NCBI GenBank assembly: GCA_963702055.1
Contig: OY969702.1
Span: 1,178,001 to 1,242,000, forward strand
Length of the DNA: 64,000 bases
Source of the DNA: CAWINX01 sp963702055
Lineage (GTDB): Bacteria; Actinomycetota; Thermoleophilia; Solirubrobacterales; 70-9
Reading direction: 5' to 3'
Made by a program: the position numbers and the translations under genes. The notes under the pieces are model-generated. The model saw only the letters and a program-made list of their open reading frames with translations. It made no database searches and was not told the DNA's origin. This document shows positions 18,349 through 25,817 of this stretch, one piece after another. Each line of letters begins with the position of its first letter. Position 1 is the stretch's first letter.

Positions 18349-18801
18349 CTAACCGGGCGCCAGCACGAACTGGGTGACGATCAGGTTGGCCGCGAGCTTC
18401 GGCTCCCCACCGTCGCGTCGGCGCTCGATCCTCACCTCGATCACCACGGTGCTGCGACCGGTGTGAAGCGGCGTCGCCACGGCGACGATCTCGTCTCCCG
18501 GCAGGCCGGCGGAGAAGACGTTTAGCTTCAGCTCGATCGTCGTGAAGTTGTGGCCCGCCGGGATGTTGCGGAAGGTCGCCCAGGCGGCGACGGTGTCGCC
18601 GAGCGCCGTCCAGACGCCGCCGTGGACGTAGCCGCCCGGGTGCAGGTGGCGCTGGTCGACGACGATCCGGCCGCGGGCGTGGCCGTCCTCGATCTCCAGC
18701 GGCTCGATCCCCATGTGGCCGGGGAAGCTGTCGCCGAGGAAGGCGCGGACGTTCTCCGGCGTGATCGCCGATTTGTCAGCGGTGGCGTGGCTCTCGGCCA
18801 T
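18349..18801 (-). CDS. PaaI-type hotdog-fold thioesterase
   Basis: A 150-aa single hotdog domain: 'FPGHMGIEPLEIEDGHARGR' then 'HLHPGGYVHGGVWTALGDTV', where the HGG turn followed by an acidic residue (D of GD) is the catalytic helix region of the PaaI/4-hydroxybenzoyl-CoA thioesterase II group. It ends with 'LHTGRSTVVIEVRIE', the last strands. It probably hydrolyses an acyl- or aryl-CoA. It starts 14 bases after the monooxygenase stop codon in the same direction, so the thiolase, monooxygenase and thioesterase genes look like one transcription unit. Confidence 0.8.
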   Translation of the reverse strand: MAESHATADKSAITPENVRAFLGDSFPGHMGIEPLEIEDGHARGRIVVDQRHLHPGGYVHGGVWTALGDTVAAWATFRNIPAGHNFTTIELKLNVFSAGLPGDEIVAVATPLHTGRSTVVIEVRIERRRDGGEPKLAANLIVTQFVLAPG

Positions 18802-18814
18802 TGCGGGCGAGACC

Positions 18815-20254
18815 CTAACTGAGGCTGTAGGCGCCGGGCTCCAGCTCCGCGGCGCGGCGGTGGTACTCGCTCCACAGCCACGGCCACTGGTTGGGGTCGT
18901 TGCCGTTCTCGTCGACGTACCAGCTCGTGCAGCCGGTGTGCCAGACCGTGCCGGCCAGGGCCTCGCGCAGCTCGCCGTCGAACCGCTCCGCCGCCTCGCG
19001 GCGCACCTCGACCCGCTCAGCCTCGGCCCGGTCGAGCTCACGCAGCGCCGCGATCACGTGCTCCACGCCGGCCTCGAGCGTGTAGATCACCGAACCGGTG
19101 CCGCCGTTCGTGTTCGGGCCGTAGAGCAGGAACATGTTGGGGAAGCCGGGGACGCTGAGCCCGAGATAGGCGCGCGCCGCATCCCCCCACTCCTCGGCGA
19201 GCGCCCGCCCCTCGCGGCCGGTCACCTCCATCGGCGCGACGAAGCCGTGCGACGCGAATCCGGTGGCGAGGACCAGCGCGTCGGCGGGTCGCTCGACCCC
19301 GCTCGCGTCGCGAACGCCGCCCGGCGTGACCTCGGCGATCGGCTCGGTCACCAGCTCGACGTTCGGCCTGGTCAGGGTCGGGTACCACTCGTCGGTCAGC
19401 ATCACCCGCTTGCAGCCGAACTCGTCGCTCGGGGTGACCTTGCGGCGCAGCTCGGGGTCGGCGATCGCCTTGGATATCTGGCGCCGGCCCACCGCTCGGA
19501 AGGGTGGCAGCAGCCAACGGTGTCGCGTCATCGCCGCCGCCCCCAGCTCCATGAAGGCGAAGACGGCGGCGCGGTCGAGTCGCTGCAGCAGCGGGAAGCG
19601 CTCGAAGAGCCGCTTCGCGCGCTCCGAGTAGGGCCCGTCCATCTTCGGGATCGTCCAGCCGGGCGAGCGCTGATAGACGTCGACTTGCTCGACGATCGGC
19701 TGGATCGCCGGGACGGTCTGGATCGCGCTGCAGCCGGTGCCGATCACCGCGACCCGCTTGCCCACGAGGTCGACGTCCTCGCGCCACCGAGCGGTGTGGA
19801 AGGCAGGACCCTCAAAGCTCTCCAACCCCGACAGGGAGGGCATTTTCGGGACCGAGAGCTGTCCGCAGGCGGTGATCAGCACCTCCGCCTCGTGGAGCCC
19901 GGCAGCGGTGTCCAGTAGCCAGCGACCGCGCTCCTCCTCCCAGCGCGCGCTCTTCACCTCGGTCCCGGTGCGGATCCGGTCCAGGACCCCGTAACGCCGC
20001 GCCACGTCCTCCACGTAAGCCCGGATCTCAGCCCCGGGCGCGTAGCGGCGCGACCAGCGCGGGTTCGGCGCGAAGGAAAACTCATAGAGGTGCGAGGGGA
20101 CGTCGCAGGCGGCGCCCGGGTAGGTGTTGTGCTGCCAGACCCCGCCGACCCGCTCGCCCTTCTCGAAGACGGTGACGTCGTCGTAGCCGGCGCGGCGCAG
20201 CATCACCGCCGCGGCGATCCCACCAAAACCGGCTCCGACTACCGCGATCCTCAC
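18815..20254 (-). CDS. Baeyer-Villiger type flavin-containing monooxygenase
   Basis: A 479-aa two-nucleotide flavoprotein. 'RIAVVGAGFGGIAAAVMLRR' binds FAD at the extreme N-terminus; the BVMO fingerprint reads 'FEGPAFHTARWRED' near residue 150; 'KRVAVIGTGCSAIQTVPAI' binds NADPH; 'DALVLATGF' closes the FAD domain. I start at GTG 20254 because the FAD motif then begins at residue 2; a longer start at 20293 is possible. Such enzymes insert oxygen next to ketones or oxidise heteroatoms. A second, partial member is at 62856-64000. It lies 43 bp after the thiolase gene. Confidence 0.88.
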   Translation of the reverse strand: MRIAVVGAGFGGIAAAVMLRRAGYDDVTVFEKGERVGGVWQHNTYPGAACDVPSHLYEFSFAPNPRWSRRYAPGAEIRAYVEDVARRYGVLDRIRTGTEVKSARWEEERGRWLLDTAAGLHEAEVLITACGQLSVPKMPSLSGLESFEGPAFHTARWREDVDLVGKRVAVIGTGCSAIQTVPAIQPIVEQVDVYQRSPGWTIPKMDGPYSERAKRLFERFPLLQRLDRAAVFAFMELGAAAMTRHRWLLPPFRAVGRRQISKAIADPELRRKVTPSDEFGCKRVMLTDEWYPTLTRPNVELVTEPIAEVTPGGVRDASGVERPADALVLATGFASHGFVAPMEVTGREGRALAEEWGDAARAYLGLSVPGFPNMFLLYGPNTNGGTGSVIYTLEAGVEHVIAALRELDRAEAERVEVRREAAERFDGELREALAGTVWHTGCTSWYVDENGNDPNQWPWLWSEYHRRAAELEPGAYSLS

Positions 20255-20297
20255 AGAATCGACTTTACGTCGTCTGAGGCCGTCGGGCCCCAATGGC

Positions 20298-21458
20298 TCA
20301 GTTCATTCTCTCCACGATCATTGCCTTGCCCTGCCCCCCGGCGACGCACATCGTCTCGAGCCCGACCTGGTGATCGTCGGTCTCCAGCACGTTGAGCAGG
20401 GTGCCCATGATCCGGGCGCCGGTCATCCCGAACGGGTGGCCGAGGGCGATCGCCCCGCCGTGGGTGTTCATCTTCTCCAGCGGGATGTCGCACTCGTCCA
20501 TGATCGGGATCACCTGGGCGGCGAAGGCCTCGTTGAGCTCGACAGCACCGACGTCGTCGATCTTCATCCCGGCCCGGTCGAGCACCTTCTTGATCGCGCC
20601 GATCGGGGCGACGCCCATGTACTCGGGCTCGTTGCCCCAGGTGGCGGCGGTGACGATCCGCGCCCGCGGCGTCAGGCCCAGCTCCTTGGCCTTGGTGTCG
20701 CTCATCAGCAGCACCGCGGCGGCGCCGTCGTTGAGCGGGCAGGAGTTGCCGGCGGTGACGCCGCCCCCGCCGAAGGCCTCGGGCAGCTCGGAGAGTTTCT
20801 CCAGGGTCGAGGAGGCGCGCGGGCCGTCGTCCTTGGCGACCTCGGTGCCGTCGGGCAGCTTCACCGGGACGATCTCGCGGTCAAAGAAGCCGTCCTCCTG
20901 GGACTTCACCGCCAGCTCCTGGGAGCGCTGCGCGTACTTGTCCATGTCGGCGCGACTGACCTCGTATTTCTTCGCCACGTTGACGGCGGTCAGGCCCATG
21001 TCGATGTAGGCGTTGGGCTGGCCGTTCTCGCCGATCAGGTTCGGGTTGCGGTCGTCGACGCCGGCCGGCTCGGTGCGCTCGTTGAAGCGGCTCACCCACT
21101 CGACCCCGGCGGCGAGGTAGACATCGCCTTCGCCGGCCTTGATCGCGTTGCCGGCGTGGCGGATCGCGTCGAGGCTGGAGGAGCAGTAGCGGGAGACGGT
21201 GACACCGTTGACGGTCTGCGGCAGCTTCTCGGAGAGCAGTGAGATGATTCGGCCGACGTTGAAGGCCTGTAGGCCCTGTGGCATGCCGCAGCCGCAGAAG
21301 AGGTCCTCGATCGAGGCCGGGTCGACCTCGGGGTTGCGCTCGAGGAGCTGGTCGACGACGTAGGCGCCCGTCTCCTCGGGGCGCAACTGGGCGAGGGAGC
21401 CCTTGAAGGCACGGCCGATCGGCGTGCGGATGGTGTCGACGATGACTGCTTCGGGCAT
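20298..21458 (-). CDS. Acetyl-CoA C-acyltransferase (thiolase)
   Basis: A 386-aa thiolase. The N-terminal 'AVIVDTIRTPIGRAFKGSLA', nucleophilic cysteine in 'VSRYCSSSLDAI' near residue 91, 'NTHGGAIALGHPFGMTGAR' (catalytic His) near 345 and 'MCVAGGQGKAMIVE' (second Cys) near 375 are all intact. It catalyses the last step of beta-oxidation or the reverse condensation. Thiolase I versus II cannot be told from sequence alone, though the neighbouring monooxygenase and thioesterase favour a degradative role. ATG 21458 follows a GGAGAA site. It leads the three-gene unit. Confidence 0.9.
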   Translation of the reverse strand: MPEAVIVDTIRTPIGRAFKGSLAQLRPEETGAYVVDQLLERNPEVDPASIEDLFCGCGMPQGLQAFNVGRIISLLSEKLPQTVNGVTVSRYCSSSLDAIRHAGNAIKAGEGDVYLAAGVEWVSRFNERTEPAGVDDRNPNLIGENGQPNAYIDMGLTAVNVAKKYEVSRADMDKYAQRSQELAVKSQEDGFFDREIVPVKLPDGTEVAKDDGPRASSTLEKLSELPEAFGGGGVTAGNSCPLNDGAAAVLLMSDTKAKELGLTPRARIVTAATWGNEPEYMGVAPIGAIKKVLDRAGMKIDDVGAVELNEAFAAQVIPIMDECDIPLEKMNTHGGAIALGHPFGMTGARIMGTLLNVLETDDHQVGLETMCVAGGQGKAMIVERMN

Positions 21459-21553
21459 GCGGCGATTCTCCTTGAAAGTGGGGTCTGGGAAGTGCGGCGC
21501 AAGGGTAGTGGAGTTGGTCGCTCGGCAGCCCGACTCGGCTAAGTTAGGCGGAG

Positions 21554-22036
21554 ATGGACGACCTCAGGGAGAGGGAGATGGAGTTCCACATCGGCAATCT
21601 GCGCGCCTGGGACGGCGAGCTGGAGCGCAAGATGAACCTGCGCACCAAGGTCGGACTGGTGCTGGCGGCGCTGGCGATCGGCGGGGCCGGGGCCGGGATC
21701 GCCCTGGCGATCGACGCGGCTAACCAGAGCGCCAGCGGCAGCGACGTGCAGAAGCTCCAGGATCAGGTCGACAAGCTCGAATCCAGCCTCTCGCAGGCGA
21801 CGGCGCTGAGCAGTAAGGTCGGGGCGGCCCAGACACAGGCCGACAGCGCCAGCGCCCAGACGAAGAAGCTGCAGGCCCAGGTCACCGCTCTCCAGGGGCA
21901 GGTGACCAGCCTCCAGGCGAGCAGCGCGGCGGCGGCCAAATCCTCCACGCCGACCACCGCGCCGACCACTCCCGGCACCTCCGGCACGGGGACGAACGGG
22001 ACCAGCGGGAACAGCTCGCCCACCACCGGGAAGTAG
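21554..22036 (+). CDS. Single-pass membrane protein with coiled coil and Ser/Thr/Gly tail
   Basis: This 160-aa protein has a short charged cytoplasmic part (about 30 residues), one membrane helix ('VGLVLAALAIGGAGAGIALA', about 33-53), an external coiled coil ('VQKLQDQVDKLESSL ... KKLQAQVTALQGQVTSLQ', 65-125) and a disordered Thr/Pro/Gly/Ser tail. No enzyme motif is visible. The layout suggests a cell-envelope stalk or a scaffold. The gene stands alone, divergent from the thiolase operon. Confidence 0.65.
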   Translation: MDDLREREMEFHIGNLRAWDGELERKMNLRTKVGLVLAALAIGGAGAGIALAIDAANQSASGSDVQKLQDQVDKLESSLSQATALSSKVGAAQTQADSASAQTKKLQAQVTALQGQVTSLQASSAAAAKSSTPTTAPTTPGTSGTGTNGTSGNSSPTTGK

Positions 22037-22109
22037 GCAGCTTGTAGCAATCCGCACAGGTGAGGGTGTTCGTCGTCCCCCACCTGCGTTACATTCGCCG
22101 CAATCCGAC

Positions 22110-22144
22110 CTCGCGGACAACCGCGAGCCTTGCCGCGAAGCGGC
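22110..22144 (+). promoter_or_regulatory. Two leader hairpins upstream of the DUF5679 gene
   Basis: CTCGCGG-ACAA-CCGCGAG (22110-22127) is followed at once by GCCGC-GAA-GCGGC (22132-22144), just ahead of the AGGAGG site at 22151. A plausible promoter (TTACAT as -10) lies near 22089. The hairpins would be part of the 5' untranslated region; no known riboswitch is recognised. Confidence 0.35.
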
Positions 22145-22163
22145 AGCGAAAGGAGGCCCCCTC

Positions 22164-22307
22164 ATGCCCGAGGGCTACTGCGTCAAAGAGCGCAAGAAGG
22201 TCGAGATCAAGGACGCCAAACAGGTGACCATGAAAAACGGTCGCCCGGCGATCCAGGGCGTGTGCCCCGACTGCGGCACGAAGATCTTCAAGATCGGCAA
22301 ACTCTAG
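22164..22307 (+). CDS. Small DUF5679-like zinc-ribbon protein
   Basis: A 47-aa protein with a near-perfect AGGAGG seven bases before ATG. The sequence 'VTMKNGRPAIQGVCPDCGTK' followed by IFKIGKL is the DUF5679 pattern. The second cysteine pair (CPDC) is intact, but the first, normally CxxC in 'YCVKC', reads C-V-K-E here, so a four-Cys zinc site is not formed unless Glu is used. The role of the family is unknown. The strong ribosome binding site suggests high expression. Confidence 0.7.
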   Translation: MPEGYCVKERKKVEIKDAKQVTMKNGRPAIQGVCPDCGTKIFKIGKL

Positions 22308-22415
22308 GAGCGAGCCGTCCCCTGAAGCTGCCGCCTCCCGGCGCCGGTCGGTCGCCGGCGCCGGGGGCACCGTCGGTCTGCCGCCCTACTCGGTGACAAG
22401 CCTGAGTCCGATCGA

Positions 22416-23021
22416 CTAGTGCCGCCCCCGGCCAGGACCCGCCGGAGGGACGTGCCCGCGGATCTCCGCCAGGAGCCGCGAGGCGATCTCCCCCGGCTCC
22501 TCGTTGGGCCGGGCCTGGCCGCCTGCGGGCTCGAAGAAGCGGATGCTGACCCGCGGGCGGCGGGGGAAGCGCGTGAGGCCGGTCGTCCCCTCGATCGCCA
22601 CGCAGACGAGCCGCGCCTCGGGGACCTCGAGGGCGAGCCGCCCCACCCCGCTGCGCGCTCGCAGCACCTGTCCCTTTGAGCGGGTTCCCTCCGGAAAGAC
22701 GCCGATGCAGGCCCCAGCCCGCAGTTCCTCGATCGCCCGCGCCAGCGCCCCCACGTCGCCGGCCCCCCGCACGATCGGAATCTGTCCCATCCCGTTGAGG
22801 ACGGGGGCCAGGCCCTTTACGTCCCACAGCGTCGATTTCGCCAGCGCCTTGATCTGGCGGCGCCGGATCGCCGCCACCCCGACCATCACCGGATCCCAGT
22901 GGCTGTCGTGGTTGCCGACGACCAGCAGCGGCCCGGACTCCGGCAAAACCTCGAGCCCCTCCACCTGAAGCCGACCCCAAGCGGCGGCCGGCCGGGAGAC
23001 GGCCATCGCGATCCTGTACAT
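22416..23021 (-). CDS. 1-acyl-sn-glycerol-3-phosphate acyltransferase (PlsC-like)
   Basis: A 201-aa PlsC-domain protein: 'VGNHDSHWDP' (the NHxxxxD catalytic motif; here H and D are four residues apart as required), 'GQIPIVRGAGD', 'GVFPEGTRSKGQVL' (substrate motif III) and 'VCVAIEGTTGL' (motif IV). It transfers an acyl group to lysophosphatidic acid in phospholipid synthesis, at the membrane. I take ATG 23021, preceded by AAGGAA; an upstream ATG at 23087 would add a tail without homology. Monocistronic as far as visible. Confidence 0.85.
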   Translation of the reverse strand: MYRIAMAVSRPAAAWGRLQVEGLEVLPESGPLLVVGNHDSHWDPVMVGVAAIRRRQIKALAKSTLWDVKGLAPVLNGMGQIPIVRGAGDVGALARAIEELRAGACIGVFPEGTRSKGQVLRARSGVGRLALEVPEARLVCVAIEGTTGLTRFPRRPRVSIRFFEPAGGQARPNEEPGEIASRLLAEIRGHVPPAGPGRGRH

Positions 23022-23183
23022 GCGACTCGGTTCCTTCACGGGGCGCGGAAGACTAGACGGCGTCGTGCCGTAAGTGATGGATCTCACGTAGTCGGACCTC
23101 TCGACCTTCGATGGTTGATCGTCTGGCTGCTGCGGGGCAGGGACCCGCTGAGCGACCCCTTATGACGAACCCGACGATCTAAA

Positions 23184-23603
23184 GTGTCATTTGTGTCGCA
23201 GAGGCCTCTTGAGCTGATCCTCGCTCGCAATCTGATGTCGGCGCTCTCGACGCCGGCCTTCCTGGTCGACGAGGGCGGCGTCCTCGTCTTCTACAACGAG
23301 GCGGCCGGGATGCTGCTCGGCAAACGGTTCGAGGAGCTGGGGGCGGTTGGCCCTGACGAATGGGGCTCGCTGTTCGGGCCGTTCGACGCCGAGGGGGAAC
23401 CGATTCCCTACGACGAGCTGCCCCTCGTCGTCGCCGTCCGCAACGGCCGTCCCGCCCACGCCGACTTCGAGATCCGCTCTACCGACGGCGCACGCCACAC
23501 GGTCGAGGTGTCGGCCTTCCCGATCCTCACCGCCCACGGCTCACAGGGGGCAATCGCGGTCTTCTGGCCGAGCCTGATGAACGGCAACGGGCACGGCGCA
23601 TGA
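23184..23603 (+). CDS. Stand-alone PAS-domain protein
   Basis: A 139-aa protein consisting of little more than one PAS fold: 'TPAFLVDEGGVLVFYNEAAG', 'LLGKRFEELG', then 'FEIRSTDGARHTVEVSAFPI' and a final strand 'GAIAVFWP'. No output domain is attached. Its stop overlaps the ATG of the metallo-hydrolase gene (ATGA), so the PAS protein probably senses a ligand or redox state for that enzyme. GTG start. Confidence 0.75.
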   Translation: MSFVSQRPLELILARNLMSALSTPAFLVDEGGVLVFYNEAAGMLLGKRFEELGAVGPDEWGSLFGPFDAEGEPIPYDELPLVVAVRNGRPAHADFEIRSTDGARHTVEVSAFPILTAHGSQGAIAVFWPSLMNGNGHGA

Positions 23604-24481
23604 AGGTCGAGCTCTGGGGAACGCGCGGCTCGATCCCGTCCCCGGGACCGGAGACGGTGCGCTACGGGGGCAACACCTCCTGCGTCGGCGTCACCCTCTC
23701 CGACGGCTCGCTGCTGGCGCTCGACGCCGGCACCGGCATCCGCAGTCTCGGCCTGGCGCTCGGCGACGAGCCGGCGCGGCTGCACATCCTCCTCACCCAC
23801 CTCCACCTCGACCACATCCAGGGCCTCGTCTTCTTCGCCCCTGCCTTCCGCCCGCAGACCGAGATCGTCATCTGGGGGCCCGCGTCGCCGGAGGCCTCGC
23901 TGCGCGACCGCATCGCCCGCTACATCTCGGCGCCGCTCTCCCCGGTCGAAGTCCGCGAGCTGCCCTGCGACGTCTCCTTCCGCCACTGTCCGGAGACCGA
24001 GTGGGAGATCGGCCCGGCCCGCATCCGCGCCGCCTCGGTCGCCCACCGCGGGCCGACGCTCGGCTACCGGATCGACGAGGGCGACAGCTCCCTCACCTAC
24101 ATCCCCGACCACGAGCCCGCCCTCGGCGCCGACCTCGACGCGCTCGAGGAGGACTGGATCTCCGGCTTCGCCCTGGCGCGGGACACCTCGCTGCTGATCC
24201 ACGACGGCCAGTACGCCGACCACGAGTACCCCGACCACCTCGGCTGGGGCCACTCCTCCCTCTCCCACTCGCTCTCCTTCGCGCGCCGCACCGGCGCGCG
24301 GCGTGCCGTGCTCTTCCACCACGACCCGCTGCACTCCGACGAGTTCCTCGACGACTTCGGCCGCGAGGCCCGCGAGCGCTGGGCCGGGATGGGCGGCGAC
24401 CCCGGCGCGATCGAGCTCGCCGCCGAGCGAGCCGAGTTCGAGTTGCCGGCACATACCCCCTCCCCTTCCGCTGTTCCTTAG
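23600..24481 (+). CDS. MBL-fold metallo-hydrolase (phosphodiesterase-like)
   Basis: A 293-aa metallo-beta-lactamase-fold enzyme. 'WGTRGSIPSPGPETVRYGGN' followed by TSCV is the N-terminus of a subgroup often annotated as cyclic-nucleotide phosphodiesterases or RNase Z-like hydrolases. 'LTHLHLDHIQGL' (HxHxDH, near residue 73) and 'YIPDHEP', 'LIHDGQYADHEY', 'LFHHDP' supply the other metal ligands. The start is fixed by the ATGA overlap with the PAS gene. Its last codons (SAVP) and TAG stop fall inside the left half of a 47-bp palindrome that has been split by an inserted element. Confidence 0.82.
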   Translation: MKVELWGTRGSIPSPGPETVRYGGNTSCVGVTLSDGSLLALDAGTGIRSLGLALGDEPARLHILLTHLHLDHIQGLVFFAPAFRPQTEIVIWGPASPEASLRDRIARYISAPLSPVEVRELPCDVSFRHCPETEWEIGPARIRAASVAHRGPTLGYRIDEGDSSLTYIPDHEPALGADLDALEEDWISGFALARDTSLLIHDGQYADHEYPDHLGWGHSSLSHSLSFARRTGARRAVLFHHDPLHSDEFLDDFGREARERWAGMGGDPGAIELAAERAEFELPAHTPSPSAVP

Positions 24482-24677
24482 TGACTATCCGAAAACTCGC
24501 GTGTGCGGCTGGCGAGCGCCGGGCCGAGCGAGGCCAGGACGCAGGGAGGCCTAATGGCAGCGCCATTTGGCCGACTGAGGACGCCGCCTCGTGAAGTGTG
24601 CCCGCCGCCGCCAGACGTGCGTGAGAGTTTTCGGATAGTCACTTAGCCGGGTATAGAGGGGTAAAGGAACAGCGCAA
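24466..24677. repeat. 47-bp palindrome, copy 2, interrupted
   Basis: The left half is 24466-24480 (TTCCGCTGTTCCTTA) and the right half 24646-24677, ending AAAGGAACAGCGCAA. Removing the insertion and one TTA restores a 47-bp unit that aligns with the intact copy at 27794-27840, including the GCCGGGTAT centre. Confidence 0.88.
24481..24642. mobile_element. 162-bp MITE-like element with 18-bp TIRs and TTA duplication
   Basis: Terminal inverted repeats GTGACTATCCGAAAACTC are perfect over 18 bp at both ends, with weaker similarity continuing inward. The direct repeat TTA flanks it (24478-24480 and 24643-24645). It has no coding capacity, so mobilisation must have been in trans. The interior holds a further hairpin (AATGGC-AGC-GCCATT at about 24553-24567) framed by GGACGCAGGGAG and GAGGAC. 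It is inserted exactly in the centre of a 47-bp palindrome. Confidence 0.85.
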
Positions 24678-24706
24678 GCCGGGAACTGCCGCTACTCTGC
24701 GCCTGA

Positions 24707-25327
24707 ATGTCTCTTCCGCCCCGGATCGCGGCTGCCGCCGATCGCTCGGAGCACGTTCGGGACGCCCTCGCGGTAGCGCGCGACGCCCATGCCGGGCAGA
24801 TCCGCAACGGCAGCGGCGGGATGCCCTACATCGACCACCCGATCGCGGTCGCCGAGCTGCTCGCCGAGCACGGCTACGGCGACGACGTGCTGGCGGCGGC
24901 GCTACTGCACGACGTCGTCGAAGAGAGCGAGGTCGAGGTCGACGAGTTGCGCGAGCGCTTCGGCGGGCGGGTCGCCGATCTGGTCGAGGCGCTCACCGAC
25001 GACATCGAGATCGACGACTACGAATCGCGCAAGGAAGTGCACCGGCGCCACGTCGAGGCGGTCGGGGCCGACGCGCTGGCGATCTACGCCGCCGACAAGC
25101 TGACCAACATCCGCGCCCTGCGTCGCGTCTACGCGACGCAGGGAGAGGCGGTCGGCGAGGAGCTGAAGGCGCCTCTGGACGTCAAGGTCGCGGTCTGGGA
25201 GGCGGACTTCGTCCTTCTCTCCTCCGCGGCGCCCGACCTCGCCTTCCTCAGCGATCTGACCGATCAGCTGGCGGGGCTGCGATCGGATCGTCAAGCGGTG
25301 GCGACTCCAAAGACCCCTGCACCTTGA
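24707..25327 (+). CDS. HD-domain hydrolase, small alarmone hydrolase-like
   Basis: A 206-aa protein with the RelA/SpoT hydrolase-type HD fold: 'ARDAHAGQIRNGSGGMPYID' with HP following, 'AALLHDVVEES' (HD pair) and 'IYAADKLTNIRALRR' (the distal Asp). There is no synthetase or regulatory domain, the layout of MESH1/small alarmone hydrolases that degrade (p)ppGpp. The N-terminal 'YIDHPIAVAELLAEHG' fits. Activity on other nucleotides is possible. The 3' end overlaps the convergent DUF6328-like gene by about 80 bp. Confidence 0.72.
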   Translation: MSLPPRIAAAADRSEHVRDALAVARDAHAGQIRNGSGGMPYIDHPIAVAELLAEHGYGDDVLAAALLHDVVEESEVEVDELRERFGGRVADLVEALTDDIEIDDYESRKEVHRRHVEAVGADALAIYAADKLTNIRALRRVYATQGEAVGEELKAPLDVKVAVWEADFVLLSSAAPDLAFLSDLTDQLAGLRSDRQAVATPKTPAP

Positions 25328-25817
25328 ACCGTCGCTGCAACGGCAGCAGGTACCAGAGCACCACGAACATCGTCAGCGCCGCGGCGCTGGTCACCACCGT
25401 GGCGATGCCGCCGAAGAGGATGTCGGTGATCAACATGATCGCCCCGGTCATCGCCAGGGCCAGGAAGCCCAGCCCGACGATCGCGAAGCGGTTTGCGAGG
25501 AAGACCAGGTGGCGCTTCTGCTGAAGGTGGAAGGTCAACCGGTGATAGGCGGAGGGAGAGATCAGCAGCGCCGCCGAGATCGCGGTGCAGAGCAGCGTCC
25601 CGAAATAGACGTACTTCTCGAACGGTGAGATCTCGGTGAAGTTGCGCTGTAACGGAACCGCGAGCAGGAAGGCGAAGAGGACCTGGACGCCCGGCAACGC
25701 CACCCGCAGCTCTTGGAGCAGCTCGCTGAGGTTGCGATCGAGTCGCGCGTCCTCGGTCTCGTCTCGCCCCGAAGGCCGGTCGGCCATGCCTCCACCATAA
25801 TCGTAGGATCGCGCCAT
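25248..25817 (-). CDS. DUF6328-like four-helix membrane protein
   Basis: Up to 189 residues. A charged N-terminus with 'LDRNLSELLQELRVALPGVQ' leads into four membrane helices ('VLFAFLLAVPLQ', 'YVYFGTLLCTAISAALLIS', 'FAIVGLGFLALAMTGAIMLI', 'IATVVTSAAALTMFVVLWYL'). This is the DUF6328 pattern as I remember it; function unknown. The start is uncertain: ATG 25817 overlaps the divergent mtnP-like start, and ATG 25787 is the alternative. The hydrophilic C-terminus is encoded in the overlap with the HD gene. Confidence 0.65.
   Translation of the reverse strand: MARSYDYGGGMADRPSGRDETEDARLDRNLSELLQELRVALPGVQVLFAFLLAVPLQRNFTEISPFEKYVYFGTLLCTAISAALLISPSAYHRLTFHLQQKRHLVFLANRFAIVGLGFLALAMTGAIMLITDILFGGIATVVTSAAALTMFVVLWYLLPLQRRFKVQGSLESPPLDDPIAAPPADRSDR

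Noticed and set aside
24481..24642. A small RNA or terminator in place of a mobile element
   Set aside because: Perfect 18-bp ends, the flanking TTA duplication and the clean split of a known repeat are better explained by transposition; there is no T tract.
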